64,000 nucleotides of DNA from Cyprinodon diabolis (GCA_030533445.1 CM060081.1:18103111-18167110), one strand, 5' to 3'. Numbered from the stretch's first letter, positions 35,801 through 48,742 are shown. The notes: a model not told the origin generated them from the sequence alone. Numbers and translations are program-made.

Positions 35801-38800
35801 CATATTAACACTGTCATCAACATGTAACGCTACAATAATTTCAACATATTTATGACAGATGATCATTTCCATAATGTCTGTGTCCTGGGAGAAGGAGGGG
35901 ATGTTGGTCATTTTTATTAGTTTGGGTATGTGGAAGTGATACAGCGCAGGATCAAGGGCTGTCTCACTGACACTGAGAAGCAATGTTGCCACTGTGGTTG
36001 TTTCTTTATTAGTTTTTTTTACAGTATCAGAACTATGGGGTTACATAGAGAGCTGGGTAATACAGTATGGCTTAAAATCTAATCTACAACCTTTTTCTAC
36101 CAAATCAGATGAATACATTTATTCCCTAATGTTTCATTGAAAAATTGCTTTCGAAGACATAATTGTACTTCAATCATCCCCTCTGGGAGGTGGCCTTAAT
36201 TTAAAGGGCCACAAAATTCAAATTCCTGTAAAAAAAATCATTCATAATAAACAGTGAAAATATAACAAATAAATGTATTTTCCAAGTGGTGTCGCCCATT
36301 TTGATAGTTTATCAGTTTTAAGTACACAACTAAGGACAAAAAGTGATGAACTGATTTAATTCTCATTATGAAAACCCAAGTAATGCATTAATGGGGAAAA
36401 ATCTTCCTAAACAGAAAACGGAATTAACCAATTTTATTAATTAATTTCCCCGTCTTAATCAATAATATATAGGAATATATATCGTTTTTTTTGGCCACAA
36501 TGAATATCAGATATCAGTCCAAATTTTCTTTATTTTTTTCCCTCATGGCAGAAAAGCATTGCAGCATTTAATAGAAAACTATATTTGCAACAGAAACATG
36601 TGTGCCATTTATCTGAACACTGCAGCAGTCTGCTCTTTATGCCACGGCTTTGTTGTTTCCTTCCGTATCAGCTTTGGTCATTTAAAAATCATCTTTTTGA
36701 GTGGGAGACTGAGCCTTTGGCCTCAGGGTCTCACCTCATATCTGAGATTTTTTGTAACATTGGTGAAGCACTAAATAAACTCATTTAAACAAAGTTACTG
36801 TTTGAGTTCTATTAACTCTTCCATCTCTGCCATTCATTAAACATTTTGGATTTGTAACATCTCAGTTAATGCATAGATCTATATTTTCATGGTTACGCAT
36901 GCAGACTTCTATTGTAATAACGTTAACTATGCTAATTGCTAATATCGGAAACAGAACGGGGGTTATAAATGTCATGGCAGTAGAAACCTTTTTTCGTTTT
37001 TTTTTTTTTTTTCAACAGTGTCCTGTCTGGCAATAAGAATCACTGTCTTAATGCCAAAAAGAGCCCAATAGATTTTACTTTCACAAGTGGAGCAGTACAG
37101 CTATCGCCATAGTTTTCCGCTTGTTTCATGCATATAAATAGCTTTACTATAATTATGCAGGGAGTTTTACAGATTATATGGACACTGCAATGTAAGTAGA
37201 ACAGGAAAGGAAAAACAGAAAAAAAGGAGAAAAGAGGAAAGAAAGAGGAGATAAAAAGGAGATAACGATAAAACATTTTCAGTCTGCTTCATCACCTGCA
37301 AAGAGATGTAAAAAGAACAGCACAACCAACAGACATGGTATGAGAAATACATACAATAAAGTAACACCCAGATACTATCGCTGAAGTCTAAGTAGTATTA
37401 TTTAATCTGACATGTACTCTGTGTTACCTGAAGATAAGAATATGGGCTTTCTGTATGGAAGTGAATCTCTAAATCGCTTTTTTCATTTTTGAATGAGAGA
37501 AACTCCGTCTCTGCCACACACAGTGTGACATCACATCTATTTCCACTAAAGAAAATGCTCATGAACTCAAGGCTAAAATTTTATGTTCTGAATGCTGTTA
37601 TTGCAATTAAAAAGGATTTTGCTTTCCATAACAGGAGAGCTAAATTCAGTCTTAAATTTATCATGGTAACAATTTTAAGATAGAGCAACAAGAAAAATAG
37701 TCTGTGGTTGAAGTTCTGTTTTTTTTTTTTTTACTTTCCATAAATTCTTTTAAAGAACTCTTTTAATTTTGGACTGATATTTTACCTTCCCGTTCTTCTG
37801 AAAGTGTAAATTCACAGTCATATTCCTCAGTACAGCATGGGGATAGTCCAGATTCCTCCCATGGTAGATGTTCCCATTTTTATCTTGAGCCACGATGCTG
37901 GTGCAAAATCTACAGAAGCAGAAAGTTGGATGGCTTAAATGGACATGGCTGTTTATATGTTAATCAGTTTGTTAGGAGAAGGATTAGTCAATTTACAAAT
38001 TTAAGACATGTATCCAAAACTATACGTACGCCGTTAACTCATAGGCAAAGTTAAGGAGGATGGCGTCTGACAGGTTTCCTCCGAGGACAGAGTGCAGACC
38101 GCGGATTTCACCAGCGTATGGCTGAGGAACATATTTTTCCAGAGATGTCACAATAGGGATGACTGCTTGATGGACCCATTTTGGAACTGTTGATCTAATG
38201 AAGCAAACATAAAGAAATACAGAGAAAACCACATCATGATGGCCACTGTAGATCATAAGGAAACATAAACACAGAGTCTCTGATAAAAACAGGGTTTTAT
38301 TAAAGATAAACCAAAATGTATTTCTTTTTTTATCACATTCTTTGACGTGCGAGCGTTCAGTTAAAAAACAAAATATATTTGTCAAAGAATCAAATATAGG
38401 TATAAACTAAGTTAAAAAAAAATATAGTTTTAAAACAGTTCCTGAGTGCCTTGTAAGTTTAACTTTGGGTGGAAGGATTTTGTTTTTTTATCGGTAATTA
38501 AACATTTTTGCTCTTTAGCACTACATAAAAGACTTAAGTTGAAGGAATGTATTTCTATTTTTAAAATAGAAATAAATCACATGAGATTAGAAATCACATT
38601 AGATCAAAGGGCTGTGATGACATTTTTAGGGAATAAAAATAGGGAAGATGAGTAAAACATCAAATATAAATTCAAGCACATGATCTATTATAAGGTGGTT
38701 TATTACTTAGTAAATAGAACTTTATTGTACATCTTTCATTTGGTATGGTGATTTCTTCTCCAAATACTTCTTTCTGTTAAAAACATTTTATCCCTGTTTT

Positions 38801-40665
38801 CATTACCTAATATTTCAGGCATTAAGCGTTAGTAATATAAAAATGCTGCAGGAAACATTTAACAAAATGCAGTATTTATGTGTTCACTGTGGTCACATAT
38901 CATATGTTTGTCATTTTGCAGGAATTCCGTTAAATTTTTCAAAAAAATAGTTTTTTAAATGAAGTTAATAAAAAGTAAAGGCATGAAATGTGATTGATGA
39001 TAATGCTTGCTATCTGCAGCTGTGATAAAGGAGTCCTAATCTTGTTTTCAGCAGTAATAAATGACTCATTACCTGAACGCAGGTTTTCATATGAACTTAG
39101 CTCACCTAACTGAGCTCTAAATATTATTTAGCTTGACAACTTCCCAAAAGGTTTTCTTGAACTCTGTTAAATGGAAATAATAATCAGAGGCGTAGCCAGA
39201 AAATTTGAATAAAGGTGGCCAGACAATAAACAATGTACGCTGAGGGGGGGCCAAAAGTGGATAGCCACCAGAACCTGAGGGTCAATTTACACTGTTCCAA
39301 CAGGAAAATGAACAATGACAACATCCATATTTTCTAAATAAAGACAAACTATACTTTCCTACAGCCTTTAATAACAAATAGACGCATATATTTAAACATC
39401 CATGCTGTCTAAATTAAAGGTGTAGTGGACAAAATTCGTTTAGTTTTGAATTCTGTGGCGAACATCTTATTCATTATCATTACTCACCTACTTTTATTAA
39501 AAATCATTCTGCATAAAATGAATATTTACATGTGCTAATATCTACATTAAGTGGATTACTTATTATTAAAGTAGTTATTTATCTCTGATTCAGTGAATAT
39601 TCCTAGATCACTTGCAAAGACATAATTTTCTCTTTACACCGTATAAGTCAAAATCTAGTTCTGGAAAGTGCACGAATTCTGTATTTATCTTTAATGTTAG
39701 TATATTGATGTGCATAATTAACCACAGTGTTTTTGTTGTCAGGTAATTGTTTACATATAGAAAATTAAAATGTTAAATAAGCAAGAACATTCCACTTAAG
39801 CAATGGCGCAAAATGACACAACAATAGGCCCGTAAGCAACATTATCTGGGTGGGCCCCATATGAAGTACAACACCCCATTCACCCCATTTAATCTACTCT
39901 CTGGATTACCCATAATTCCACGTCGTACAGTAAAAAATAAAATAATCAAATACATCTTTCTTTTAAGATCTTTATTGCGGTTTGAAACATATAATACAAG
40001 TTGTTTTTTTTTCCAACCATCTAATGAACTATACACAGTTATTAACATAGTAATTAAAAGTACCACTGTCTGCTTTGCTATTGGTGTTTAGGGCTCACCA
40101 TCATGGCTCACCATCATGTTGAGATCTGGCTTGTGTTGGGGTATAAATAAGGTCCGGTCTGACAGAGTAGCATCCGGTGGGTAAAATAGGCCCCCATAAT
40201 TGCATAGGGGGCCTACCAGAAGTCAATGAAGGGGCCCCTAAGAGTACAGGGGCCCCTAAGAGACTGCAGTCTCTGCTTACTCCACTTACTCCACTTACAC
40301 CATTGCACTTGAGAGTGTTACTGCTGCCACCGTCTGTATTAGAGGGAAAAAATGGTAGGGGGGGTGGCCAATGATTGGGTAAGGGTGGCCATGACCACCC
40401 CTGGTCCCCATCTAGCTCCGCCCCTGATAATAATACCGAGATTATCGTGAAAAGATCCCGTAAACTAGACTTACTCGATAATTTCAGCTGCTGCTTTGCT
40501 CAAGTAGTCTGGATCAAAGACTGTTTTGAGAGGCAACCATCGCAGCTCCGGATCATCGTCCAGGTTGATGAGAATCGTTGGAGGAGAGATCTGAGCCCGC
40601 AGGGGGCCGGAGAGTCCCAGCAGCAGCAGCAGCAGCGGCAGCAGCAGCCCCGCGGTTCGCACCAT
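32866..40665 (-). CDS. naaa: N-acylethanolamine acid amidase-like enzyme, copy 2
   Basis: Tandem paralogue of the gene at 17327-22991, same strand. Exons on minus: 40475-40665, 38030-38194, 37786-37909, 35138-35228, 34975-35060, 34722-34894, 34586-34648, 34441-34507, 33330-33358 and 32866-32941. Exons 2-10 match copy 1 in length and phase (last counted to 32872: 165, 124, 91, 86, 173, 63, 67, 29 and 70 bp). I end the protein at TGA 32866-32868, one codon past the point where copy 1 splices, giving about 354 aa; splicing to an unseen last exon is the alternative. A Leu-rich signal peptide (about residues 1-24) is followed by the alpha-subunit region. Catalytic residues are Cys121 (FCTSIVAQD), Arg137 and Asp140 (HGRNLDYP), and Asn284 (ETNFDHW). 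All introns are GT-AG. A splice acceptor just before the start codon suggests an upstream non-coding exon. Confidence 0.92.
33587..34370. mobile_element. piggyBac-like MITE in NAAA copy 2 intron
   Basis: A 784-bp segment flanked by TTAA (33583-33586 and 34371-34374). The ends are CCCTCTCCAGGCAG and, reversed, CCCTCTCAGGCTCAA. TTAA plus CCCT-type ends is the piggyBac signature. The interior has paired GATTTGCAAC motifs near each side and no transposase. Sits between exons 8 and 9. Confidence 0.65.
39185..40426. mobile_element. hAT-type element, 1,242 bp, in NAAA copy 2 intron 1
   Basis: Flanked by perfect 8-bp duplications ATAATAAT (39177-39184 and 40427-40434). The inverted ends are CAGAGGCGTAGCCAGA and CAGGGGCGGAGCTAGA (reversed). 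The 8-bp duplication and CAG-type ends fit hAT. No transposase is visible; the interior is AT-rich with GGGGCC-rich patches near 40200-40260. The right end lies only about 50 bp from the exon 1 splice donor. Confidence 0.8.
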
Positions 40666-41879
40666 CCTGCTCACCTGCAGAAAGAGGAAGAACAAACACA
40701 CAGGAACACTTTCTGCTACTATGCTGTCAGATGGAAACAAAATACACACTTCCGCTAAAAGCTTTTCAAAATAAAACACGCATACGGTTAAAATATAAGG
40801 AAGCAAGGAAGTATTTTACCGTAATCCTATTCAAATTGAATGTTTTTGCATTTTTGTCACACTTGAAAGTCTCACATAACCAAATGAAATTGTTATGCCA
40901 CACAAAGAAAAGGGAAATTGTGGGGGTTTTATTTCTTTCTCTCTCTTTCTTTAATGCTGATTTTGTAGCCTACTTTGCTTATTTAGGGAAAAACTATCCA
41001 GATAAATTTTAAATCTAAAAAATATTAGTTCCCTTCTTTAAAATCATTCATCCTAATTAAACCCTTAAACATACCTCTGCCAGTCATCAAATGAAAACAC
41101 TCTAGAGGTCAATTTTCCTTAAAATATGCACGCAAAACACATTACAAGGTCATCACAATCCTCTAGAATAGAACATTTGCCAAGCACGTTTTATTTAAAA
41201 TCAAGTTCCTGAAAATTTCCTAGCCTGTAATTTACATGGGATTCCATCAAGGGGTTTAAACTTGTTCTCTCAAAGGAAACTGATCAGACCAGTTTTCATG
41301 TTGTTTGTTAAAGTGGCATCTGTGCTTTCTCCTGAAGATTTTTCTGTTTGTAGCGCAGCTCTGCCCCCTTGTGGCGAGTCTGTTCAACCTGATGTTAGAA
41401 GCAGCTGTTTTCTGTTACAAATATGTACGAGCTATGTTTATGACTCAATTTTTGATGCAAATACTGACTGTTTTTTTATGTCTGTTTATTTGCAGTTTTA
41501 CAAGTTATTATTGGCTGAAGCAATAAACATGACACAGAATCATTCAACATTGTCTTCATGTCAAGTCTGTTCGCTATCTGCCAAACTACACACTACATAC
41601 GTTTAGTGAGGGCAGAATAGCATCTTTTCTGTCCTCACATTAATCTTTAAAAAAGATTATCTCTCTGCTCTTGAGGAACCAGACTTTCCTGTATAGGGGA
41701 TCCCCTGAACCCTATATTTCTACCTGCCCTGTTCGCCCAAAGGGCAGGGTCCACCAGTAAACACAGGGGAAGAATTAACGTTTTATTTTATACTTCCTTT
41801 TAAGTGTAACAATGATCCTTTGAATCTCTCGTTAACTCAATATGTATGTTACTAATATGTATTTCATACTCGATATTTT
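40666..41879. other. Upstream flank of NAAA-like copy 2
   Basis: Probable 5' UTR and promoter side of NAAA copy 2, on the minus strand. A minus-strand acceptor CTGCAG lies at 40674-40679, just before the start codon. The rest is AT-rich; an open frame at 41262-41606 has no recognised content. Confidence 0.4.
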
Positions 41880-42030
41880 CTATTTTTATAATTGCATTGT
41901 ATTTTATGATTGTGTACAGCACTTTGGTCCTGTCCGGTGTATAAAGTGCTTCATAAATAAAGTTGGTATGGTATGGTATGGTATGGTATGGTATGGTATG
42001 GTATGGTATGGTATGGTATGGTATGGTATG
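41880..42030 (+). repeat. LINE 3' tail running into a (GGTAT)n pentanucleotide array
   Basis: GTGTACAGCACTTTGGTCCT, then AAAGTGCTTCATAAATAAAG is a fish LINE 3' tail. It passes directly into about 12 copies of GGTAT (about 41965-42030). The array probably grew from the tail of the inserted element. Confidence 0.8.
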
Positions 42031-42839
42031 TGAGCAAAATCACATTGACCTCTTGTAACTCAAGCAAGGATTTCAATCATACCTCTTTCCACTCCATCGA
42101 ATGTTACCCTTCTAGATGGAAACACTCCCCCAAGGTTTACTCACAAGACTAAACCTCTTCAAGTAATCATTTAGGTAACCACCATGAAACCATCAGGTTT
42201 TTTTGTTTTTCCCACTTCTTACCCTTTGATTATTCTGGGATTTAAGTGGCCACAATAACAATCTTCGTGTTTACAGTCTGCTGTACAGTCCACGCTGTGC
42301 CCAGCATCCCGGAATGAGGCACACCCTGCTGACCTGTCATCTGTTCCAGAGGAGTAGCACAACCTCAAGCTTAAGTAAGTAAACATACTCCAATATAATA
42401 TCCAAAACTCCAATATAGTTTTCATGGGGGTAAACTTCAGAGACTGAAACGAGTGCTAAATACAGTGAGTGGTCAACTTTCTCTGTGCTTTTGGAATTTA
42501 AAGGGGATGTTCTTCCAGGCAAAATGTTGTAACTGTGTGGGTGAGCGTAATGTTGCACAGGGAGGTTGTGAAGCAAGGAAAAGAACTGCAGAAATTCAAC
42601 AACTTAAAACAGCAAAAGTTATGCAAAGGCAACCAAAAAGGTTCAGAAAAAACGATAAATCCAAGGAGGTTCAGATTCCACAAAGTACAAAGCTAGAGCA
42701 AAAAGAGTCATATCTGGATTGGATATTACAATGGATTAATTAATTCTATTTATGGCTTATGTTATTAACTGTACTGATCAAGAGAAACAACAACAAAAAA
42801 AAAGAAAAAAATCGTAAAAGGGGAAGAAAAATTCCTTTC

Positions 42840-43420
42840 TTAGAAAGATCTATATTGGAAACTAAGAAACATTAGAATGCATTGAAGAAATTCTTCTATT
42901 AAGAAGTTTAATTTGCTCTGAATGTAGTTCATCATTATATTCATTCAAATACAAGCATTCAGACAGCAGGTCTAATCTCTTATTAGAAATGCATCAGTTG
43001 TTGTTCAGAATTCAAGCAATGAGATTACTAGTTTGTTTTATAAGGATTACTTCTCATATAGGCTACAAATAAAATGGAACTAAATTACTGATAAAGATGC
43101 AAAATAAGCTTCTAAAAGCAGTAAAACTGATTCAATAGTACCATTTTGCAAAGCAGAAATTAAATCAGTAATTAAGCAAAAGGTTAGAGCAAAATGGGAG
43201 CAAAGATTGGAAGAAGAAAGAACAGGAAGACGATTTTATTGCATTCAAAGAAAAGTCGGCATCATGAGGAAAACAAGGAGTAGAAAATACGTAATAATAA
43301 TATTTTTGGTCATACAGCTACATTTAAATAGTATATTATTTAAATGACAGAAACCTGCTACAGGGAAGTGTGATTTTTGTTTTCAAGAAGTTTTGCCCAA
43401 ATTATATTGTTCAGAGAAAT
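42840..43420 (+). pseudogene. Decayed LINE fragment with RNase H-like region
   Basis: The broken translation contains SDSRSNLLLEMHQLLFRIQA, then TSHIGYK, matching the order of the C-terminal RNase H domain of I-type LINEs (…VPAHxGxxGNE). It is followed by WEQRLEEERTGRRFYCIQR and TGKCDFC, the post-RNase H tail with a Cys pair. Many frameshifts and stops. Confidence 0.6.
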
Positions 43421-43984
43421 GAATTGGTAAGTGGACTACAAGCCAACAAGTTACTTCTCAACATTAAAGACTTTTTAGACAAAGACCCTTATCAGAGGGT
43501 TATTCTTTATTATTGAAGTACCTAAAACTCACTAATTCAATAAAAAGAATATAGTTTGATGCCTGAGTTGTGACCCTGCATGCCAAGCCCTCTGAGCTTG
43601 ACCTGCTTCATATGCCTCTTTGTGAGAAAACTCACAGTGTTTTTGATCCCAATGAATCTCTGATTAGCTATCAGATTCCACTCCAGCTAACAACTATAGA
43701 CTCCTAGAAATCCTCTGCAGATCCCCCATAGAAACTCTGATATTAAGTCTCTGGCTGGCAGCTCCCACCAAATGTTTCCTTATACTGTCATTAAAATAAA
43801 ATTTGTTTACTTTTTTTTTAAATCAAGTGAATGAAATTCTGAATTATCGTGGTATTATAAGGTAGTCTGTGAGGTTCTCTGTTTACAGTAATTTACATCT
43901 TAAACACTGTATGAGGTAATTGAAAAAAAAAAATTAAATGGATGTCAGTAGTTAAACTGTTGGAGCCATGAAACTTTAGTTTTT

Positions 43985-44060
43985 GACCATCCATCCATCC
44001 ATGTTCTTATCCTGGATCGAGTCACAGGGGTAGCAGCTTCAGTAGGGAGGCCCTGACAAC
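43985..44060 (+). repeat. Short LINE-derived repeat
   Basis: CCATCCATCCATGTTCTTATCCTGGATCG, then GTAGCAGCTTCAGTAGGGAG is a familiar fish LINE-associated segment. Isolated fragment. Confidence 0.45.
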
Positions 44061-44619
44061 TCTCTCTCCATCAAGAATTAAAATAACTGCTAATCTTTTT
44101 CATATCTTTTTTTCAACAAATAATTCTGTAGGTGTTGCACCAGCCTTAATGTACAAATTTGCTAAAAAAAAATAAAAGACATACTAGCCCTGGTAAGTTT
44201 CATTGCCATGATACAGTAAAAGGATCCCAATCTAGTACTGTAATACTGTTTACATAGTACTGACAAGAATTTAAAACTATTTTCATCCTTGCATATTCTC
44301 CTGCTGCTTGATAGATGGGTTCTAAAAATTTGGAAAGCACCCAGAGGAACCCTTTCAGTTCTATAACCCTGCGGTACTGATCGACTTACACAAGACAATG
44401 CAGGAGCAGCATGTCCTTCTAGATGAGGGACAACAGACTATTTTAGCCTCTCGTTTCTAGCAGCAGCCAGAACAACTAACACGGATGAGCTTCTGACATA
44501 TATTTCACACTTTATCAAATGTACTGGTCTACTTCATTATTATAAATTACAAAACCCTGCTCTTTTCCAGCTCTGAATATATAGTTTCTTATAAAAGCAT
44601 TTAAACAAAATTTTGTTCT

Positions 44620-45580
44620 GTTGTTGCATCAGGACCACAAACTTCAATAGTTATAAAATGCTTTGCATCCTAGAATTTTACGAAACATAGTCTGATAAAT
44701 GTTGTGACAAATTGTCAAATCACAGATTCTCTGTTAGACTTTTGTGCAAGTAAGCAGTTCTAACGCATTACATGCTTTGATCTGAATCCTGGCTGTTTGT
44801 TTAGGATCATTGTCCTGCTGAGGCTCCATTCCAACCTCAACTCTTTTGCAGTCAGATTTTAGGGTGGCACTATGTTTAGCTCTGTCTTACGCTTAAGCTT
44901 CCCTGTCCCTGCTAAAGAAAAACATCCCCACTGCATGATACTGCCAACACCATGTTTAACATGTTTTGGCATGAAGACGTTTTTTGTTTTTGGTCTAATA
45001 GAAACCGAGAACCTTATTTTAAAAGATTGCTGTCTCACCTACATGGTTTGCAAGAATCCAACTGCGACTTAAGGTCAGGTTTTTATTCAGGTACTTTCCT
45101 CTTGTTACCTCTGCATCTCTGCAGCTCATTCAGGGATGTCATGGGTATTGAAAATGTTTTTTACCTGGCCAGTTAAGGTAGACAGCTGTGCTTTTTTCGG
45201 TTTAAAATTGTTCTTTGCTCTTTTTGAGATGATGGAATCAAGAAAAATGATGAGGCCTTCTATAACCAAACCGTACTTTTAGTTTTGCCAAAATGTTATT
45301 CCTGATTTCTCTGCTGTTTATCCACATCAGATGCCCTCAAAGAACAGATTTGTGATGACACTGAATTACTCTTATATGGGATATAATTACTAATAAGGTG
45401 ACTTCTGAATGCATTTGACTGTATTTGTATCAGAGTAAAGGCAGCTCTTTAGAAATACATACCACACTATTTAGATGTATTATTTTCCTGCTACCTTATA
45501 GTTGTGCTCCCTTTCATTTTGGTCTGCTACACAGAAATCACAATCATACCACTGAAATTTGTGATTCTAACAAAGGGGTG
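44620..45580 (-). mobile_element. Decayed Tc1-like element
   Basis: On the minus strand, blocks match Tc1 coding order: GGATCATTGTCCTGCTGAGG, CTTCCCTGTCCCTGCTAAAG and CATCCCCACTGCATGATACT (as read on plus) correspond to the transposase region around the second catalytic Asp. TGTATCAGAGTAAAGGCAGC near 45428 is part of the untranslated region near one end. Heavily mutated, no open frame. Confidence 0.7.
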
Positions 45581-46524
45581 TCCAAGATGTGGCCTGGGGA
45601 GCATTAGCCATTTATATTTTCACTAAGAAAAAACCTTTAAAAAAAGACAAAAGGAATTTCCTTAAATGAGAAATAGTTTACTATTCAATATTTTTTAAAC
45701 CAATTTGCTATTCAGTTGTATAAGACAAACATCCAGTGTTTACCTGGCCCATTTTATTTCATGCTTTGTTTTATAATGGCTTTTACTTTAGTTTTACATG
45801 CCACTTCTAAATGCCATTTTAAAAAAAGGGGGTAACAGTTTATACTGTTGTTTAAACTAATTTATCGTTCTACATATTATGTACAAGGAATGGTTTGTTC
45901 TTAATCTTTAATTACTTCAAGATGGCTGCAGCGACAAACTCTCCCTTATAAACCTAAAAACAAAGTTGTAACATACCCAGAATTCTGTTTTAGTCATCTT
46001 TAGTTGTGGTATATTATTATGAATAAATTCGGTTGGATTGTTTTTGTCAATCCTTAGTTACTAAACTTTGCATTGCAGAGTTTTCTAATAATACTGCCAC
46101 CTGTGGGCCAAACACAGAATTGCAGAACTGTTCTGCTCCTTCTCGTAGCTCACTTTGTACTGAAGTTTTTTCTTTTTACTTTTTTCAGCTTACCCGGATT
46201 TGTCATCGGTGCCTGAGTTGAGCTGAATGCAGGTCACTTCTGAGTATCCACAAAAGGACTCTTGAACATAAGGTTTGGATATTTTGGTAGGTCGGACGCA
46301 TATAACATTGATGCACTGGATGCCACATATGCTAAAGAGCGCGGGAACTTCTGACCCAAAGTATATTTTAAATAATTGGTTACAGGCTTATAAATGCATC
46401 AATGTTACATGACTGAGGTGTCAGTCTGCTCATCAAATTATGTTTTAATCATAAAGGGTTAAATAAAAAGCCTGTTTTAAAGATATTTTTCAGTAAAAAC
46501 TCACACAATGTCTCTTTAGAGGTG

Positions 46525-46688
46525 GTGGTGTCACTACTGCCACCCTCTGGTTTAGAGGAGGACTGCTCATTCCAGAGGTGGTTTATTACTTGCCAATGAG
46601 AATAACAAATGACCCAGTGAGAATGGCCACAGGGGTGGCATATGATTAGCTAAGGGGGGCTATGCTCCCCCCTCTAGATTCGCCCCTG
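46525..46688. repeat. Solo end of the hAT family seen at 39185-40426
   Basis: CACTACTGCCACCCTCTGG, then GGGGTGGCATATGATTAGC and ending TAGATTCGCCCCTG matches, block by block, the last about 110 bp of the element at 39185-40426. The left part is missing. Confidence 0.6.
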
Positions 46689-47919
46689 AAAGCACACCAT
46701 GTTTCATTTTGGGGAAAGAGTTTTAGTAATCCCCCAGGCCAAGACAAATATTTTTTTTTTGCGATTCTATGTAAATTAGCATACACAGCAGCAAATTTAG
46801 CTCAATACTCGAGTGGGTCTTCTCTAGAGAGGTAAGGCTACGATATATATCTTTGTATTTCCACCACAGTGTCTGCTGTCACACTGTGTTTTCCGCATTG
46901 CGCCTACAAAATTAAAATTAATAGATAATTGATAAATTATCCTTAAAATAGTTCTAAAGATGTTTTAAGATTAAAATTGTACAAAACCAATTCTGCTGTG
47001 GAGTAGTTCACTGTTCTCCTGGCCGTGTACTTACTGTGGTTCTGCCTGATAAGAGAGGATCATATTAAGAGAGAAGCAAAAATAACAAAATAGTGTTTCA
47101 GTAGTTTATGTAAATAAAGATTACCTGTGGTGTAAGGGTGTGGTGTCAACTCTGATTACATGAGTTGTGTCCCGAAGGCCAATATTTGAAATGTGGACCC
47201 AGAACATTCACACAAGCAAGGATTGGTGGATTCCACATTGCACTTTATAGGTAGTTGACCTTACAGTTACAGTTGATTAGCTGTTATTGACCAGTCCTGT
47301 GCTCTTACCTGCCAAATGTGGTGTTCCATACGGATTAGCAGACAGTTTTCCTCTGCTGACAGCTCGGTACTGGCCATGTTCCAGGATATCCAAACACTCG
47401 CTGGTCATTCATTAAATGAGAGGTTAGTTTAGTTTGTTTTATTACACTCTGTGTGTATCAATAATAATTTAGCTCTTTTTCTTTTAATCTTAGGTGCATA
47501 CTGTAGGTCGGTGTTGATGTGGGGCACAGCATTTGTATTTTGATTGCCACAGCTCTGGCAATGTCTACAGACCTGCTTTTTTTACACTTCAGAAAAGCAC
47601 TTGTTGAATAATGTTTATATAAATGTATTGTATTTTGTATATAAATAAATGTGAGTCATTGGGGGACACTGGGACAGAAGTAAAAAATGTGGCACATCCC
47701 ACAAAAATTGGGACATCTGGTCATGCTATGTTTAGTGGGAGCCTCTATGCAGCCAATGTGACAGGACAGAAAAATGCAGGGTGTTCCAGCTAAAACAGAC
47801 TGAATAGAGGAGTCGGTATGTCCACCGGCACAACCATGTTTATTTTGCTTCAGCATGCTGCTTCTGGTTGACATGATACACATAAATGCATTTCATTAGT
47901 TTTCATTAGTTAGTTTAGT
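46689..47919. other. Intergenic, no gene seen
   Basis: AT-rich sequence with chance frames. No exon or clear repeat boundary identified. Confidence 0.45.
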
Positions 47920-48742
47920 AGCTAAGAAGCCTACTTCAGGAATAAAATTATCCCAGAAAGGAACATGCAGTTAGACAGACGTCAGCAGAGAATGACCAGA
48001 CTGATTTAAGCTGGTGAAATAGATAACAGTAATTCTAATAATCACTTGTTACAACCTAGGTATGCAAAAGAGCAGATCTGAAAGCACAATACATAAAAAA
48101 CTAAAGTGGATGGGCTACAACTCAAAAATTGGGCAATAGAAGATTGGAAAAATTTGTCCTGATCTGATAAGTCTCAACTTCTGCTGCAACATTTGAAAGG
48201 TAGGGTCAGTATATGGTGTCAACATGAAAGTATGGATCCATTCTGCCTTGTATCAACGGTTCAGGCTGGTGGTAGTGGTGTAATGGTAAGGTTGGTATTT
48301 TCTTGGCACACCTTGGGCCACTTAGTACTAATTTGGCATTGTATCATGCCACAGGCTACTATTGTTGCTCACCATGTCCATCCGATTATGACTATAGTGC
48401 ACCCATCCTCTGATGCATGCTTCCAGCATGATAACGCACCATGTCATAAAGTGCAGATAATTTTGAGTTCACTGCACTCCGATACTCCACACTAACCCGA
48501 TAAAAATTCAATAAAAAACTTTAGGGGTGTGTTGGAATGGGAGATTCATAGTGTGGATGTGCAGCTGACAAATCTGCAGCATCTACGTAGAGCTATCATG
48601 TTAATATCGACCAAACTCTCTGAGGAAGGTTTCCAGTACCTTGTTGAAACTATGTCATTAAGGAATAAGGCTTCCTGAAGGCAAAAGGGGTTCAACCTGG
48701 TACTTGCAAGGTGTACCTAATAAAGTTGCCGCTGGTCGCTGT
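47920..48742 (+). mobile_element. Decayed DD36E Tc1/mariner copy
   Basis: Plus-strand blocks correspond to the transposase of the element at 49084-50304: a broken RRQQRMTRLI region, then HESMDPFCLV, QHDNAPCHK and DVQLTNLQ. The right end, AGGTGTACCTAATAAAGTTG, matches the inverted repeat of that element with mutations. A deletion removes the segment before the third catalytic residue. Older copy, opposite orientation. Confidence 0.8.

Noticed and set aside
40375..41012. Plus-strand open frames over NAAA copy 2 exon 1
   Set aside because: They read CAG repeats as poly-Gln/Ala; the minus strand has the real exon with signal peptide and splice donor.
46536..46550. CTCF-like site CCAGAGGGTGGCAGT on the minus strand
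   Set aside because: About 13 of 15 positions match, but it lies in the end of a hAT family that repeats the same segment elsewhere, so chance within a repeat is likely. The similar 51599-51613 site is equally weak.
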